A stretch of DNA of 59,045 nucleotides from assembly GCA_009781755.1 (NCBI GenBank), contig WQVD01000016.1, positions 1-59,045 on the forward strand, read 5' to 3'. This DNA is from Defluviitaleaceae bacterium. GTDB taxonomy: Bacteria; Bacillota; Clostridia; Lachnospirales; WQUN01. Shown here one piece after another: positions 16,126 through 24,757 of this stretch (its first letter is position 1; each line of letters starts with the position of its first letter). The translations under genes were made by a program, and so were the position numbers. The notes under the pieces were generated by a model. It was not told the origin of the DNA, made no database searches, and worked only from the letters and a program-made list of their open reading frames with translations.

Positions 16126-17336
16126 TGGGCGGTCAACTCCGTATGGCAAGTGTGAAATATATGTAAAAATGCGTCTATTTCTTCAGGGGTGGTCAGGTGC
16201 GACAGGCTGATGCGCCACGAGGATAAGGCGTTTTTTTTGTCGCTGATGGCTTGGACGGGGCGCGAGGGGGTTTGGTCAGTGGCGCAGGCGGCTTTGACGG
16301 AAACGCATACGCGGTGGCGGTTAAGTGCGTCGCGGAAAGCGGTGCCGCGGGTGTTGGCGACGCTGAGGTTGAGGATGTAGGGGTTGCGGGGGGTTGTGTG
16401 GTGGGCAGGCATGACAGGCGAATTGATGCGCACTTGCGGATATTGTGCCAGCGCGTCGGTTAGCTTTTTGTGCAATTTTGCGACGTGCGCCGTCCGCACG
16501 GTCATTTCGCGCAGGGCTTCGTCCAGTGCGGCATGGCAGGCCGCTGCCAGACCCGGTGCGGGCGTTCCGCCGTCGTACACGCCGTCTAGCACGACTCCTC
16601 GGCGACACAATAACACCCCGCTCCCCCCCACGCCATAAAACTTGTGCGCAGAAAAAGTCATCGTGGACGCACCAAGCGCATCAAAAGACGGCAACGGCAC
16701 CTTCCCCACCGCCTGTGCTGCGTCGATGTGTAAATGGCAGTGCGCATGTGAATTTCCGCTTGCATTCGTGTTTTGATTTGTATGCGCATCACGGCTTGTA
16801 CATATGCCACGGTTTGCATGCGCACCGCCATTCGCATGCGCCCGTATAATGCCCGCGATTTCCTCCAGCGGTTGCACCACGCCCAACTCACTATCCACCG
16901 CGCTGATGCACAGCAAAATCGTATCCACCCGCAGGGATGCCTCAAGGTGTGCTAAGTCAATCAAGCCATTTTGCTTGATGCGTACATGGTCGATTTCGTA
17001 GCCCTGCTCGGTCAATGACGCCAATGCCGCATTCTCCGACGGGTGCGCGTAGCAAGTGGACAGGATGTGTCGCCCTTGGTGGCGGTAGGCCTGCGCCAAG
17101 CCCGTAATTGCCCGCACGTTGCCTTCGCTTGCGCCGCTTACATGAATCAAGTCCGCGCCTTCGGAACCCATAAACGCAGAAATACCACGGGTCGTGCGCT
17201 CCCACAACACCCGCGCGGTTTGTCCGGCAGTGTGGCGGGCGTTCGCATTTCCCGTGGTTAATTTTTCTGCGTGTATAAATGCGGCCAATGCAGCCTCACA
17301 AGGCGGCGTGTGCGATGCATAATCTAAATAAATCAT
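16122..17336 (-). CDS. Cysteine desulfurase (NifS/IscS-like) with a low-complexity insertion
   Basis: PLP enzyme that moves sulfur from cysteine to an acceptor. 404 aa from the ATG at 17336, where the protein opens MIYLDYASHTPP as expected for the family. PLP Lys is at about 232 (S-A-H-K-F-Y-G), the PLP-binding Asp lies in HIDAAQA and the active-site Cys is at about 351 (KAACATDQ). Between about residues 167 and 198 there is a His/Asn/Thr/Gly-rich insertion, encoded by repeated words such as GCATGCG, where homologues have only a few residues. The partner gene is the TtcA-like thiolase. No ribosome site: TATAAT ends 6 nt before the ATG. Confidence 0.88.
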   Translation of the reverse strand: MIYLDYASHTPPCEAALAAFIHAEKLTTGNANARHTAGQTARVLWERTTRGISAFMGSEGADLIHVSGASEGNVRAITGLAQAYRHQGRHILSTCYAHPSENAALASLTEQGYEIDHVRIKQNGLIDLAHLEASLRVDTILLCISAVDSELGVVQPLEEIAGIIRAHANGGAHANRGICTSRDAHTNQNTNASGNSHAHCHLHIDAAQAVGKVPLPSFDALGASTMTFSAHKFYGVGGSGVLLCRRGVVLDGVYDGGTPAPGLAAACHAALDEALREMTVRTAHVAKLHKKLTDALAQYPQVRINSPVMPAHHTTPRNPYILNLSVANTRGTAFRDALNRHRVCVSVKAACATDQTPSRPVQAISDKKNALSSWRISLSHLTTPEEIDAFLHIFHTCHTELTAQ

Positions 17337-17342
17337 GCGCGA

Positions 17343-17373
17343 ATTATAGTTGAACAAACTTAAATTTGTCCAA
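17343..17373 (-). promoter_or_regulatory. Promoter abutting the desulfurase ATG (leaderless-looking)
   Basis: TATAAT (17343-17348 complement) with TTGGAC 19 nt upstream (17368-17373 complement). Only TCGCGC separates the -10 from the ATG. Confidence 0.6.
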
Positions 17374-17434
17374 CTTCGGCATTGAAGTTGCCGGTGCGTT
17401 TATGCGCGATGATGATATCGGGGTGTTTTTGCTT

Positions 17435-18556
17435 TTACAGCCCGTGCGGCCTGTATTCATCCAGTATTACGTATACATACATTTCCGCGCCGCTGCGCTG
17501 TATGCGCACTGCCACTTCATCCCCGGGAGATAATTGGCTCAACACTGCCCGCAGCGTATCGAATGTGAAGACTTCCATTCCATTTACAGCCAAAACAACA
17601 TCACCCGCTTTCAAACCGGCGGCATACGCTGCGCCGCCAGGATTGACCGAAGACACTTGCACCTTGCGCTCCAATGTGCCTGCTTGTGTAATTTCGTTGA
17701 TGGTAATACCCAAAATCGCACGGCCGCGGATAAAACCATATTCCATCAATTGCCCGACAATCTCCATCGCTTCGTTGGATGGGATGGCGAAACCCAAACC
17801 CTCAACGTCGGTGCCCACAGATTTGGCGTTGACGACGCCGATAACTTCGCCGTACAGGTTCAACAGCGGGCCGCCGGAATTGCCGCGATTCACGGCTGCG
17901 TCGGTTTGCAACTTGATGCGGGTAACACCGTCTACGGCGATATCGCGGTCCAACGCGCTGATGACGCCGACGGTCATGGAATTGGCCAGCTCGCCCAGCG
18001 GATTGCCGATGGCTGCCACTTGATCCCCTACGCGCACCACGTCGGAATCACCGAATGCCAGATGCGCCCGCTCCGTAACATCAATCCATATCACCGCGAT
18101 ATCACTAGCCGCATCGCGCCCCACCACCACAGCGGGGTATTGGCTACCGTCATACAACAGCACGGTGATATTTTCCGCGTTTTCGATTACATGGTCGTTG
18201 GTCACAATGTACCCATCGGGCGAAATAAAAAAGCCCGAACCCGACGCAGGGCGTGTTACCGTTTGGCCGAAGGCATTGCGCCCGGTTACTTCAATAGATA
18301 TGGCCACCACGGCGGGGTTGGCTCCGTCAAACAAATCCGGCAAGGTCAACGCCTGCCTATTTGCGGCAGTATATGCGGGTGTCGCCGACAATGCGTCCGC
18401 CGTTAGGCCGCCGGGGTGATGTGCATGTATGCTTTCGTACCCCCGCGCTTCAACGCCGCGCAAGGCGAGCTGCGCCCCCGCATACCCGCCGCCAAACGCC
18501 ACAACCGCAGCACACAACATTGCAACAACCATTTTCCATACAGATTTTGTCATCAT
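17435..18556 (-). CDS. htrA: HtrA/DegP-type serine protease with PDZ domain
   Basis: Envelope quality-control protease (family S1C). 373 aa from the ATG at 18556, which has AAAGGAG upstream. One N-terminal membrane anchor (about 8-30), a linker, then the trypsin fold with His122 (TNDH), Asp152 (SDIAV) and Ser227 (GNSGGP). A PDZ domain occupies the last 95 or so residues (LGITINEI, then AYAAGLKAGDVVLAVNG). Divergent from a two-component system, as in CssRS/HtrA circuits. A direct-repeat operator lies in the shared intergenic region. Confidence 0.95.
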   Translation of the reverse strand: MMTKSVWKMVVAMLCAAVVAFGGGYAGAQLALRGVEARGYESIHAHHPGGLTADALSATPAYTAANRQALTLPDLFDGANPAVVAISIEVTGRNAFGQTVTRPASGSGFFISPDGYIVTNDHVIENAENITVLLYDGSQYPAVVVGRDAASDIAVIWIDVTERAHLAFGDSDVVRVGDQVAAIGNPLGELANSMTVGVISALDRDIAVDGVTRIKLQTDAAVNRGNSGGPLLNLYGEVIGVVNAKSVGTDVEGLGFAIPSNEAMEIVGQLMEYGFIRGRAILGITINEITQAGTLERKVQVSSVNPGGAAYAAGLKAGDVVLAVNGMEVFTFDTLRAVLSQLSPGDEVAVRIQRSGAEMYVYVILDEYRPHGL

Positions 18557-18629
18557 CTTAAACGCTCCTTTTGGGGCATTATTGCATCTGCAAGTGCCCG
18601 CGCATTTTCCGCAACGATACCGCCGCGAT

Positions 18630-18668
18630 GTTATAAAGTTGTTCGCGACTTGTAAGGAAGTTGTAAGA
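18630..18668 (-). promoter_or_regulatory. htrA promoter with tandem response-regulator boxes
   Basis: On the minus strand CTTACAA occurs at 18661-18667 and 18650-18656, exactly 11 bp apart, with a degenerate third copy at 18639-18645. The -10 TATAAC is at 18630-18635, with 14 nt between the last full box and the -10. The 11-bp spaced direct repeat is the usual layout for OmpR/PhoB-type activators. The same arrangement is found at 20730-20768. Confidence 0.7.
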
Positions 18669-18739
18669 GTTTGCTTGAAAGCGGCATCGGGTATTTCAAT
18701 CATGTTATAGTTGGACAAAATTGCGGGGTGATTTATCTC

Positions 18740-19393
18740 ATGGCAAAAATACTTATCGTCGAGGACGAGCAACCTATCAATAATTTGATTAAGAAAAATT
18801 TGGAATTGGTCGGGTATGACTGTGCGTCGGTGTTTGACGGCGCGGCAGTATCGAATGCGCTAGCGAGCAACCGATTCGATTTAATTTTGTTGGATGTGAT
18901 GCTGCCCAAGCTGGACGGCTTTGCGGTGATGGCGCAGATTAAAGACACGCCCGTTATTTTCCTGACGGCGCGGTCAGATGTGGGTGACAAGGTGCGGGGG
19001 TTGCGGCTGGGTGCGGACGATTACATCGTCAAACCCTTTGACATGATGGAGTTGCTGGCGCGGGTCGAATCGGTCTTGCGCCGCACGCAAAAGTTGGATA
19101 AGACTTTTATTTTGGGGGAAGTGGAAGTAGATTTGGCGGGCAGGCAGGTGTATTTCAAGGGTGCGCGGGTGGACTTTACCCCACAGGAATTTACACTGAT
19201 TGAAACGCTCATCCAAAACCGCAACATCGCCCTATCGCGCGACAAGCTGCTGGAAATCGCTTGGGGATATGACTTTGGTGGCAATACGCGCACTGTCGAT
19301 GTACACATCAGCAGCATCCGCCAAAAATTGGGTTGGGAAGACGTCATCAAAACAGTGTACAAACTGGGGTACCGTTTGGAGGCGCGCAAATGA
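18740..19393 (+). CDS. OmpR-family response regulator
   Basis: 217 aa. Receiver domain with the acidic pocket EDE (8-10), phospho-acceptor Asp52 (LLDVMLPKLDG), Thr in FLTAR and Lys in YIVKPFD. A winged-helix trans_reg_C domain fills the second half (FTPQEFTLIETL, then RTVDVHISSIRQKLG). The start at 18740 is where the family sequence begins. It is translationally coupled to the kinase (ATGA overlap) and divergent from htrA. It most likely binds the CTTACAA direct repeats next to htrA and the 20825 gene. Confidence 0.93.
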   Translation: MAKILIVEDEQPINNLIKKNLELVGYDCASVFDGAAVSNALASNRFDLILLDVMLPKLDGFAVMAQIKDTPVIFLTARSDVGDKVRGLRLGADDYIVKPFDMMELLARVESVLRRTQKLDKTFILGEVEVDLAGRQVYFKGARVDFTPQEFTLIETLIQNRNIALSRDKLLEIAWGYDFGGNTRTVDVHISSIRQKLGWEDVIKTVYKLGYRLEARK

Positions 19394-20772
19394 GGATTAA
19401 AACGTTTCTTGCCACGTATCTGCTTTTTTTGGTGGTGTTATTTTCGTGCTTTGGCATTGTGTCGGTGTTTATGACGCGTTCGCAGATGGATATGTACATG
19501 GCGCACTCTGCGGCGGAATACCAGCGCATTGCGGGGTCGTTGTCACGCGATTTGGCCGTGCTGTATGGCATCAGCCACAATATTGCCGATGATATAAACG
19601 CGCTGGTCACCAGCTACATGGCGCATTATGCGCAGTCCAATGTGTATTTGTCGCTGCACGCCATGGGTCTCAATGATGTGGTGGACGGCATCCAAGTGGC
19701 CTTTGTGCATTACGCAGATGCATATTTTATCCGCGTCGTTGGCGCGTTGCCGCAACCTTTTAGCCTGCTACGGCTTGATTATTATTTTGACATCACGCAA
19801 ACCATCGCCGAAATGCGGCGTGTGCAAAACATCCTTTTGTTGATATGCACCGTGTTTGCCGCGCTTACGGCGTTTGTGCTGTATGTAATTTTGGCGCGGA
19901 TATTTAAGCCGTTGCGCTTTGTGTCGCAGGCTTCGCGCAATATTGCCACGGGTAATTACAGCGAAAGAATCACCGTGCACGGCAAAAACGAGCTGGCGGC
20001 CATGACCGAAGACTTCAATAGCATGGCCGACGAAATTGAACGTCAAATGCAAGCCCTCAAGGATGAAGCCGACGGCAAGCAGCAATTCGTTGACAACTTC
20101 GCCCATGAAATGCGCACGCCCCTGACTTCTATTTTAGGTTACGCCCAGTATTTGCAAAGCGCGACGTTGGGCGAAGGGGAACTTATCGAGTCGGCGGGTT
20201 ATATCATTGACGAAGCGCACCACCTTCGCAATATCGCCAACTCGTTATTGACGCTGGCAACATTGCGCGGGCATACGGCGGTTGCGGGTGTTTTGTCCAT
20301 CCCGCAATTATTCGATGACATCCGACATTCATTGGAACCATCACTCGCCGCACAAAACATCCGCTTGATTTGCGACATCCAAGCCGACACTCTGCACGGG
20401 CAAGCGGATTTGATTAAAAGCTTGCTGATGAACCTCTGCACCAACGCACGCAACGCATGCCCCAGCGACGGCAGCGGTGTAATCACACTAAGCGCGAAAA
20501 ACATCGCTGGCGTGTCATTCAGCCTATCCATATCCGACAACGGCCACGGCATCCCCGTCGAAAGCTTGTCCAAACTCACCGAACCTTTCTACCGCGTAGA
20601 CCCAGCCCGCAACCGCGAACATGGCGGCACCGGGCTGGGGCTTGCATTGTGCGCCCGCATCGCCGAGGCACACGGCGCAACCTTGGTCATCGAATCCACC
20701 GTAAACAGTGGTACGACAGCGACAGTAACCTTTACAACTCCCTTACAAGTCGATAATCATTCGATAACATGA
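19390..20772 (+). CDS. Membrane sensor histidine kinase
   Basis: 460 aa. Two membrane segments (about 8-29 and 146-168) enclose an extracellular sensor of about 115 residues, then a HAMP linker (LARIFKPLRFVSQASRNIATGNY). The H box has the phospho-His at about 239 (FAHEMRTPL). N, G1, F and G2 boxes follow: NLCTNARNA, DNGHGIP, FYRVD and GGTGLGLAL. It partners the preceding response regulator. The sensor sequence gives no hint of the ligand, but the link to htrA points to envelope stress. Confidence 0.93.
   Translation: MRIKTFLATYLLFLVVLFSCFGIVSVFMTRSQMDMYMAHSAAEYQRIAGSLSRDLAVLYGISHNIADDINALVTSYMAHYAQSNVYLSLHAMGLNDVVDGIQVAFVHYADAYFIRVVGALPQPFSLLRLDYYFDITQTIAEMRRVQNILLLICTVFAALTAFVLYVILARIFKPLRFVSQASRNIATGNYSERITVHGKNELAAMTEDFNSMADEIERQMQALKDEADGKQQFVDNFAHEMRTPLTSILGYAQYLQSATLGEGELIESAGYIIDEAHHLRNIANSLLTLATLRGHTAVAGVLSIPQLFDDIRHSLEPSLAAQNIRLICDIQADTLHGQADLIKSLLMNLCTNARNACPSDGSGVITLSAKNIAGVSFSLSISDNGHGIPVESLSKLTEPFYRVDPARNREHGGTGLGLALCARIAEAHGATLVIESTVNSGTTATVTFTTPLQVDNHSIT
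20730..20768 (+). promoter_or_regulatory. Tandem response-regulator boxes and promoter for the 20825 gene
   Basis: TTTACAA (20731-20737) and CTTACAA (20742-20748) are 11 bp apart, and GATAAC lies 14 nt later (20763-20768). A near-identical 24-nt block occurs upstream of htrA in the same orientation relative to its gene. The boxes overlap the 3' end of the kinase gene. Confidence 0.65.
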
Positions 20773-20824
20773 TGCGGTTATGATGCGCTCACAGTCGAAT
20801 TAAAAATCGAAAGGAGCAATCCCC

Positions 20825-21832
20825 ATGCAACGAGAAAAACGTAAACCCGGCGAAATCATCAAAACCGCGGCCGCGTCACTGGCATTTGTGGCGATGTTCG
20901 GTATTGCGCTCATGGGCGCAAACCACTTGGCTTTCGCCAACGCGTCCAACAACACGTTGGAAATTGAACAGCCCGAGGCCATGAGCGTGACGCAAACCCT
21001 TAACGTCGCCGCACACGACGGCAACATGGGCGTATCCATCGCCAATGCGCTGTCCGTAGAACAAACCCCACGCCGCACATTTACCATCATTGAATCAACG
21101 ATTTACACATGGCCGTGGAATGCCCCGCCCGAATCCTTCGAAACCGCCCTCTCTGCCGAGGAAGCCACGCAAATCGGCGCGCAGTACATCTACGAAATCT
21201 TCGGCGAGGACATCGACGGCGCAACGGTGCAAATGACGTTTAACGCACACATGCGCCACCGCAACAATACGGGCGTGTGGACGGGTGTCGTCGGCGACGG
21301 CGTCCAACCCGATGACGTTGATTTTGAAATGAACATCGGTACGCCTTTATTCCTATTCATGCTGAACGCAGAAACCGGCGAGGCCATCCACGTTGAACGT
21401 ATGTCGAGCTTCCTTGGAGAGGAATTTATCATCCTAACGCCACGTTCGGATGTGCGTGTGCAGATGGAAATGTCAATTCAAGGATTCTACCCCTTCCGCA
21501 TTTATGGCTTCTACGAAGGCTTTGATATCGACGAAATCTTCTATGAAGCCCGCAACCGCATTGCTCCAGAGTTGTTTGAGCGCAGGGAGTTTACATGGGA
21601 AGGGTGGGAATTCCACATTGCCGAATGCCCCGCGGGCCAGGATTGCCACATCACTGAATGCCCCGCAGGCCAGGATTGCACGTGGTACGGACATCGCGTG
21701 TGGCGAATCGGGGATGAAGATTTTTCAGGATTGTGCAGCCGCCCGGTATTCCGCAGCTTTACTCCACGCGTACTGCACATCACCCCGCAAGGCCCGCAAG
21801 AAATCGGCGGCGACAACGACCGCAATATTTAA
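20825..21832 (+). CDS. Secreted or anchored protein with a duplicated Cys motif, unknown function
   Basis: 335 aa. The N-terminal segment KTAAASLAFVAMFGIALMGANHLAFANA is a signal peptide or anchor. The mature part is acidic and contains no family I can name. Near the C-terminus an 11-residue unit (H-I-x-E-C-P-A-G-Q-D-C) is duplicated exactly in tandem, giving four cysteines likely to form disulfides or bind a metal. AAAGGAG precedes the ATG. A copy of the htrA-type operator lies directly upstream, so it is probably a target of the adjacent two-component system and perhaps an envelope-stress effector or a feedback sensor. Confidence 0.7.
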   Translation: MQREKRKPGEIIKTAAASLAFVAMFGIALMGANHLAFANASNNTLEIEQPEAMSVTQTLNVAAHDGNMGVSIANALSVEQTPRRTFTIIESTIYTWPWNAPPESFETALSAEEATQIGAQYIYEIFGEDIDGATVQMTFNAHMRHRNNTGVWTGVVGDGVQPDDVDFEMNIGTPLFLFMLNAETGEAIHVERMSSFLGEEFIILTPRSDVRVQMEMSIQGFYPFRIYGFYEGFDIDEIFYEARNRIAPELFERREFTWEGWEFHIAECPAGQDCHITECPAGQDCTWYGHRVWRIGDEDFSGLCSRPVFRSFTPRVLHITPQGPQEIGGDNDRNI

Positions 21833-21861
21833 ACGGTAACCTAGAGCGTGTTCTCATATTT

Positions 21862-21908
21862 AAATCCCCCAACCTATTAGCGCCACTAATAGGTTGGGGG
21901 ATTTTTTT
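21862..21908 (+). terminator. Very strong terminator
   Basis: A perfect stem of about 19 pairs (AAATCCCCCAACCTATTAG and its complement) around CGCCA, followed by seven T. It ends the two-component/secreted-protein unit. Confidence 0.93.
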
Positions 21909-22025
21909 GATGAATAAATTGACGAATCACTCCCAATGCAATATATTCATAGAAATCGCTTCGCAAAACCACTGCAATTATTCGCGAAATTTGCGTAGCA
22001 TCTTACAATCGAAGGGAGCAACCCC

Positions 22026-23447
22026 ATGCAAAATGTCCGCTCGTCTCCATTCCTTACGGCCGCCAAGCCCCGTCTCAAGCGGCTTCTGGCACTTTTGCAC
22101 CAACAATGTACTTATGCTTCAATCCTAGGCACCGATGTTAGCGGCAAAAATTTCCGCGTGTCTGACCGCGTTACGTCCATCAGCGACACCTATTGGGGTG
22201 AGCGTGGCTTTGTTGTGCGTGTTTTCAACGACGGGTGGTATTTCGAGTATGCTTTCAACGAATTGCCCGCCGATGACAACGCCCTGCCCGCGCTGGCCGA
22301 TAAAATCGTCGCCGCCGCCAAGACTTCGCAAAACACCAACGGCTTCACCTACCCCACCCCCGCCGAAGACGAAATCACACAGACTTTTATCGACCAAGTG
22401 CAAACCCTGCCCACCGACCTGGGCCCGCAGGAAATCATCGAACGCTTAACCGCAATAAACAAACAAATGCACACGCATTCCGACCTGCTCGTCGATGCCA
22501 CCGTGACGCTGGGGTACGCCCAAACAAGCAAGATTTTCCTTTCCGCGAAAAAAGACCTCGAGCAGCATTATATCTGGTCGGAATCCGCGCTCATCCCTGT
22601 GGCACGCAAAGGCGATGTCACCCGCGATTTGTACCATGTTGTTTCCGGCATGACAGGTTTTGAAATGCTGGACGATGTGGCCACCGCCGTGCCCGAATTA
22701 ATCGCCACCATCGTCATCCTGCTAGATGCAGAACCCACACCCCCCGGCGAATACGACGTTATTTGCTCGCCCAACGCGGTGGGGCTCATTGCCCACGAAG
22801 CCTTCGGCCACGGCGTAGAATTGGACATGTTCCTCAAAAACCGCGCCAACGCCAAGGAATACATGGGCAAACCCGTAGCCGCGCCGCAACTCAAAATGCA
22901 CGACGGCGCAACCGCCACGCGCCACACCGCGTCCTATCTCTTCGATGACGAGGGCAACTTGGGCAGCGACACCGTCGTCATTGAAGGCGGCATCTTGCAA
23001 GCGGGTATTTCCGACGCGCTAGCCGCCGCTTCGCTGGGCTTGCCCCCCACCGGCAACGGCCGCCGCCAGACCTTCGCAAACAAGGCGTATTCCCGCATGA
23101 CCAACACCTATTTCGCGTCGGGAACGGACAAATTGGACGATATGATCGCCAGCATCGACCACGGCTACCTCATCATGGAGGGCACCAGCGGCATGGAGGA
23201 TCCCAAAGATTGGGGCATCCAGTGCATGTTCAGCTACGCCAAGGAAATCAAGGACGGCAAGCTCACTGGTAAATGGGTCGCCCCCATCGTCATGACCGGC
23301 TACGTGCCCGACTTGCTCAAAAACATCACGATGATTAGCGACGATATGTCCTTCGACGGCGGTGGCGGATGCGGCAAAGGCCACAAAGAATGGGTCAAAG
23401 TAAGCTGCGGCGGCCCCTACATCAAAACGAAAGCGAGGCTGGGATAA
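22026..23447 (+). CDS. tldD: TldD metalloprotease subunit
   Basis: 473 aa. The TldD zinc motif H-E-A-F-G-H (257-262) lies in a typical context (SPNAVGLIAHEAFGHGVE), and the C-terminal GCGKG region supplies the Cys ligand. With TldE it forms a heterodimeric protease that trims unfolded or modified peptides, for example microcin B17 and some RiPPs. The region before the motif is the usual substrate-cage domain. GGGAG is 7 nt upstream of the ATG. The stop overlaps the tldE start by one base (TAATG). Confidence 0.92.
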   Translation: MQNVRSSPFLTAAKPRLKRLLALLHQQCTYASILGTDVSGKNFRVSDRVTSISDTYWGERGFVVRVFNDGWYFEYAFNELPADDNALPALADKIVAAAKTSQNTNGFTYPTPAEDEITQTFIDQVQTLPTDLGPQEIIERLTAINKQMHTHSDLLVDATVTLGYAQTSKIFLSAKKDLEQHYIWSESALIPVARKGDVTRDLYHVVSGMTGFEMLDDVATAVPELIATIVILLDAEPTPPGEYDVICSPNAVGLIAHEAFGHGVELDMFLKNRANAKEYMGKPVAAPQLKMHDGATATRHTASYLFDDEGNLGSDTVVIEGGILQAGISDALAAASLGLPPTGNGRRQTFANKAYSRMTNTYFASGTDKLDDMIASIDHGYLIMEGTSGMEDPKDWGIQCMFSYAKEIKDGKLTGKWVAPIVMTGYVPDLLKNITMISDDMSFDGGGGCGKGHKEWVKVSCGGPYIKTKARLG

Positions 23448-24757
23448 TGTTGAATCTATTATTAGAAACGCTCGCCACCTTTGAAGGCGTGGAATACCTC
23501 ATTAACGAAACCAAAACCCGCCGCTTGGAGCGGTACAACATCAAAAAACAACCCGAAATGCAGCGCGAAGTAGAAACCACTGAGCTGGATTTGGACTTGT
23601 ATGTCGTGTTCGAAGACGGCAAATTCCGCGGCACGTACAACGTAAAAATCCACCCCGGCACCTCCGCCGATGAATTGAAAAAAACCATCACCGACGGCAT
23701 CTACGCAGCAGGTTTCGTGCGCAACGAATACTTCCCATTGGTACAACCCAGCAATTACACCCCGCCCACCCCGCAGTCACACGACCTATTGCAAACGTTG
23801 GAGACCTTGCAAACAGCCTTCTACGCCAATGACATTCACACCCAAGGCCACCTCAGCTACAGCGAATTTTTCATCACCCGCAGTGATGTGCGCATCATCA
23901 ACTCCCACGGTGTGGACGTGCAATACACCACCCACCGCGCCTTCATCGAAACCGCCGTACACTGGCGCGACACCCCCACCACCAAGGAAATCGAAGTAAG
24001 CGAAGCCTTCCGCTTCGGCCTGGACATGGAAAACGCCGCCGACTGGCTTAAAGACCGCGTGTCCGAATTGTTCGCATCGTCCAAGGACAAGGCCATCGCC
24101 ACGGGCACGCCCTCCGTGGGCGATATTCCCGTATTGCTGTCCGGCGAATGCTTACGTTCATTCTTTAATTATTTTTGTAGCCGCGCCCATGCGGCTAATA
24201 TCTACCAAAAATTATCCACCTACAAAATCGGCGACAACGTACAAAGCGGCTCAACCGATTGCATCACATTAACCATCGACCCACTGCTCACCGGCTCGCC
24301 TTCGGCCCTACCCTACGACCGCCAAGGCTTCCCCAACCAAACCCACATCCTCATCCAAGACGGTGTATTGCAAAAATATTGGGGCGATGTACGCTTCGCC
24401 CACTATCTAGGCGTAGCGCCTACCGGCAACGCGCAAAACTTCCGCGTCACAGGCGGCACGGCTACCACTAAAGAACTCAAAAAAGCCCCGCACTTGCACC
24501 TCGTGTCCTTCTCCGACTTCCATTGCGACACTGTCACCGGCGACTTCGGCAGCGAAATCCGCTTGGGCTATTACTTCGACGGCCAAAAAACCACGCCCGT
24601 AACTGGCGGTTCCATCAGCGGCAACATGGAAAAAATCGCACATACCCTGCGCATGACCCGCGAAGAATTAACGCTAGGTACTTTCCGCGGTCCGCAAATG
24701 GTGCAAATCACCGGCGCGTCCATCAGTGGCGTTAGCTCCCAGTCGGAGGCACAATAA
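23447..24757 (+). CDS. tldE: TldE/PmbA subunit
   Basis: 436 aa, homologous in layout to TldD but without H-E-x-x-x-H, as expected for the non-catalytic partner. Diagnostic stretches include GTPSVGDIPVLLSGE, YDRQGFPNQTHILIQDG and a C-terminal GSISGNMEKI. The start is set at the ATG that shares an A with the tldD stop. The same TAATG overlap joins it to the downstream recombinase gene, so all three are co-translated. Confidence 0.88.
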   Translation: MLNLLLETLATFEGVEYLINETKTRRLERYNIKKQPEMQREVETTELDLDLYVVFEDGKFRGTYNVKIHPGTSADELKKTITDGIYAAGFVRNEYFPLVQPSNYTPPTPQSHDLLQTLETLQTAFYANDIHTQGHLSYSEFFITRSDVRIINSHGVDVQYTTHRAFIETAVHWRDTPTTKEIEVSEAFRFGLDMENAADWLKDRVSELFASSKDKAIATGTPSVGDIPVLLSGECLRSFFNYFCSRAHAANIYQKLSTYKIGDNVQSGSTDCITLTIDPLLTGSPSALPYDRQGFPNQTHILIQDGVLQKYWGDVRFAHYLGVAPTGNAQNFRVTGGTATTKELKKAPHLHLVSFSDFHCDTVTGDFGSEIRLGYYFDGQKTTPVTGGSISGNMEKIAHTLRMTREELTLGTFRGPQMVQITGASISGVSSQSEAQ

